A DNA stretch of 64,000 bases from Azospirillum brasilense (GTDB taxonomy: Bacteria; Pseudomonadota; Alphaproteobacteria; Azospirillales; Azospirillaceae). Position numbers and translations under genes: made by a program. The DNA is taken from contig NZ_CP032345.1 in the NCBI RefSeq assembly GCF_005222205.1, positions 747,001 through 811,000 of the forward strand, given 5' to 3'. The first letter of the stretch is position 1. Every line of letters starts with the position of its first letter. The notes under the pieces were generated by a model. It saw only the letters and a list, made by a program, of their open reading frames with translations, had not been told where the DNA came from and did no database searches. Shown here one piece after another: positions 63,990 to 64,000 of this stretch.

Positions 63990-64000
63990 CGGATCAGGCC

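Overview
The window is a GC-rich chromosomal segment of an alphaproteobacterium. Gene content and protein sequences point to the Rhodospirillales, most likely Azospirillum or a close relative: a C- type S14, a metY-type O-acetylhomoserine sulfhydrylase, an L10 leader of alphaproteobacterial type, UrtCDE, and trehalose-phosphatase beside N-acetylglucosamine genes. This placement comes from reading the sequence, not from a database search.

Layout. (1) 1-8.6 kb: end of an Hsp20 gene; then, on the minus strand, N-formylglutamate amidohydrolase, a YbdK-type ligase, metY, an alpha/beta hydrolase and a PAS histidine kinase; then, on the plus strand, a DMT exporter and a FadR-type regulator. (2) 8.7-39.8 kb, all minus strand except rare spacers: one continuous translation and transcription supercluster. 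Read in its own direction it runs tRNA-Tyr, tRNA-Gly, tuf2, tRNA-Trp, secE, nusG, rplKAJL, rpoBC, a DJ-1/PfpI gene, rpsL, rpsG, fusA, tuf1, then the S10 and spc operons (rpsJ to secY) and adk. The usual alpha operon (rpsM, rpsK, rpoA, rplQ) does not follow adk. (3) 39.9-44.6 kb: rlmB, tRNA-Thr, a hemerythrin-like protein, small unknown genes, a Wza-like export lipoprotein and an outer-membrane beta-barrel protein. (4) 44.9-50.3 kb: a MarR regulator, then a four-gene HAAT-type ABC importer with a fused LivH-LivM permease. (5) 50.3-54.7 kb: a small motility-type protein, otsB, a gene-free stretch that looks like two small RNAs, nagA, a 20-residue membrane miniprotein, and a ROK kinase. (6) 54.8-64 kb: an unusual ExeA-like, membrane-anchored ankyrin protein, a chemoreceptor, an AT-rich spacer, an M20 dipeptidase, and urtE, urtD, urtC of a urea importer running off the end.

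Regulation is readable in several places. The S10 and str operons each have a good sigma70-type promoter followed by a long leader with an intrinsic-terminator hairpin before the first gene, which suggests leader attenuation. rplJ has an L10-type leader. The two tuf genes are almost identical, which implies gene conversion. Inverted repeats beside the MarR gene and in front of the DMT exporter are candidate operators. The most promising undescribed items are the compact three-hairpin RNA with an exposed anti-Shine-Dalgarno stretch at about 51.66-51.74 kb, the 20-residue membrane protein at 53.2 kb, and the degenerate-P-loop ankyrin protein at 54.9 kb.
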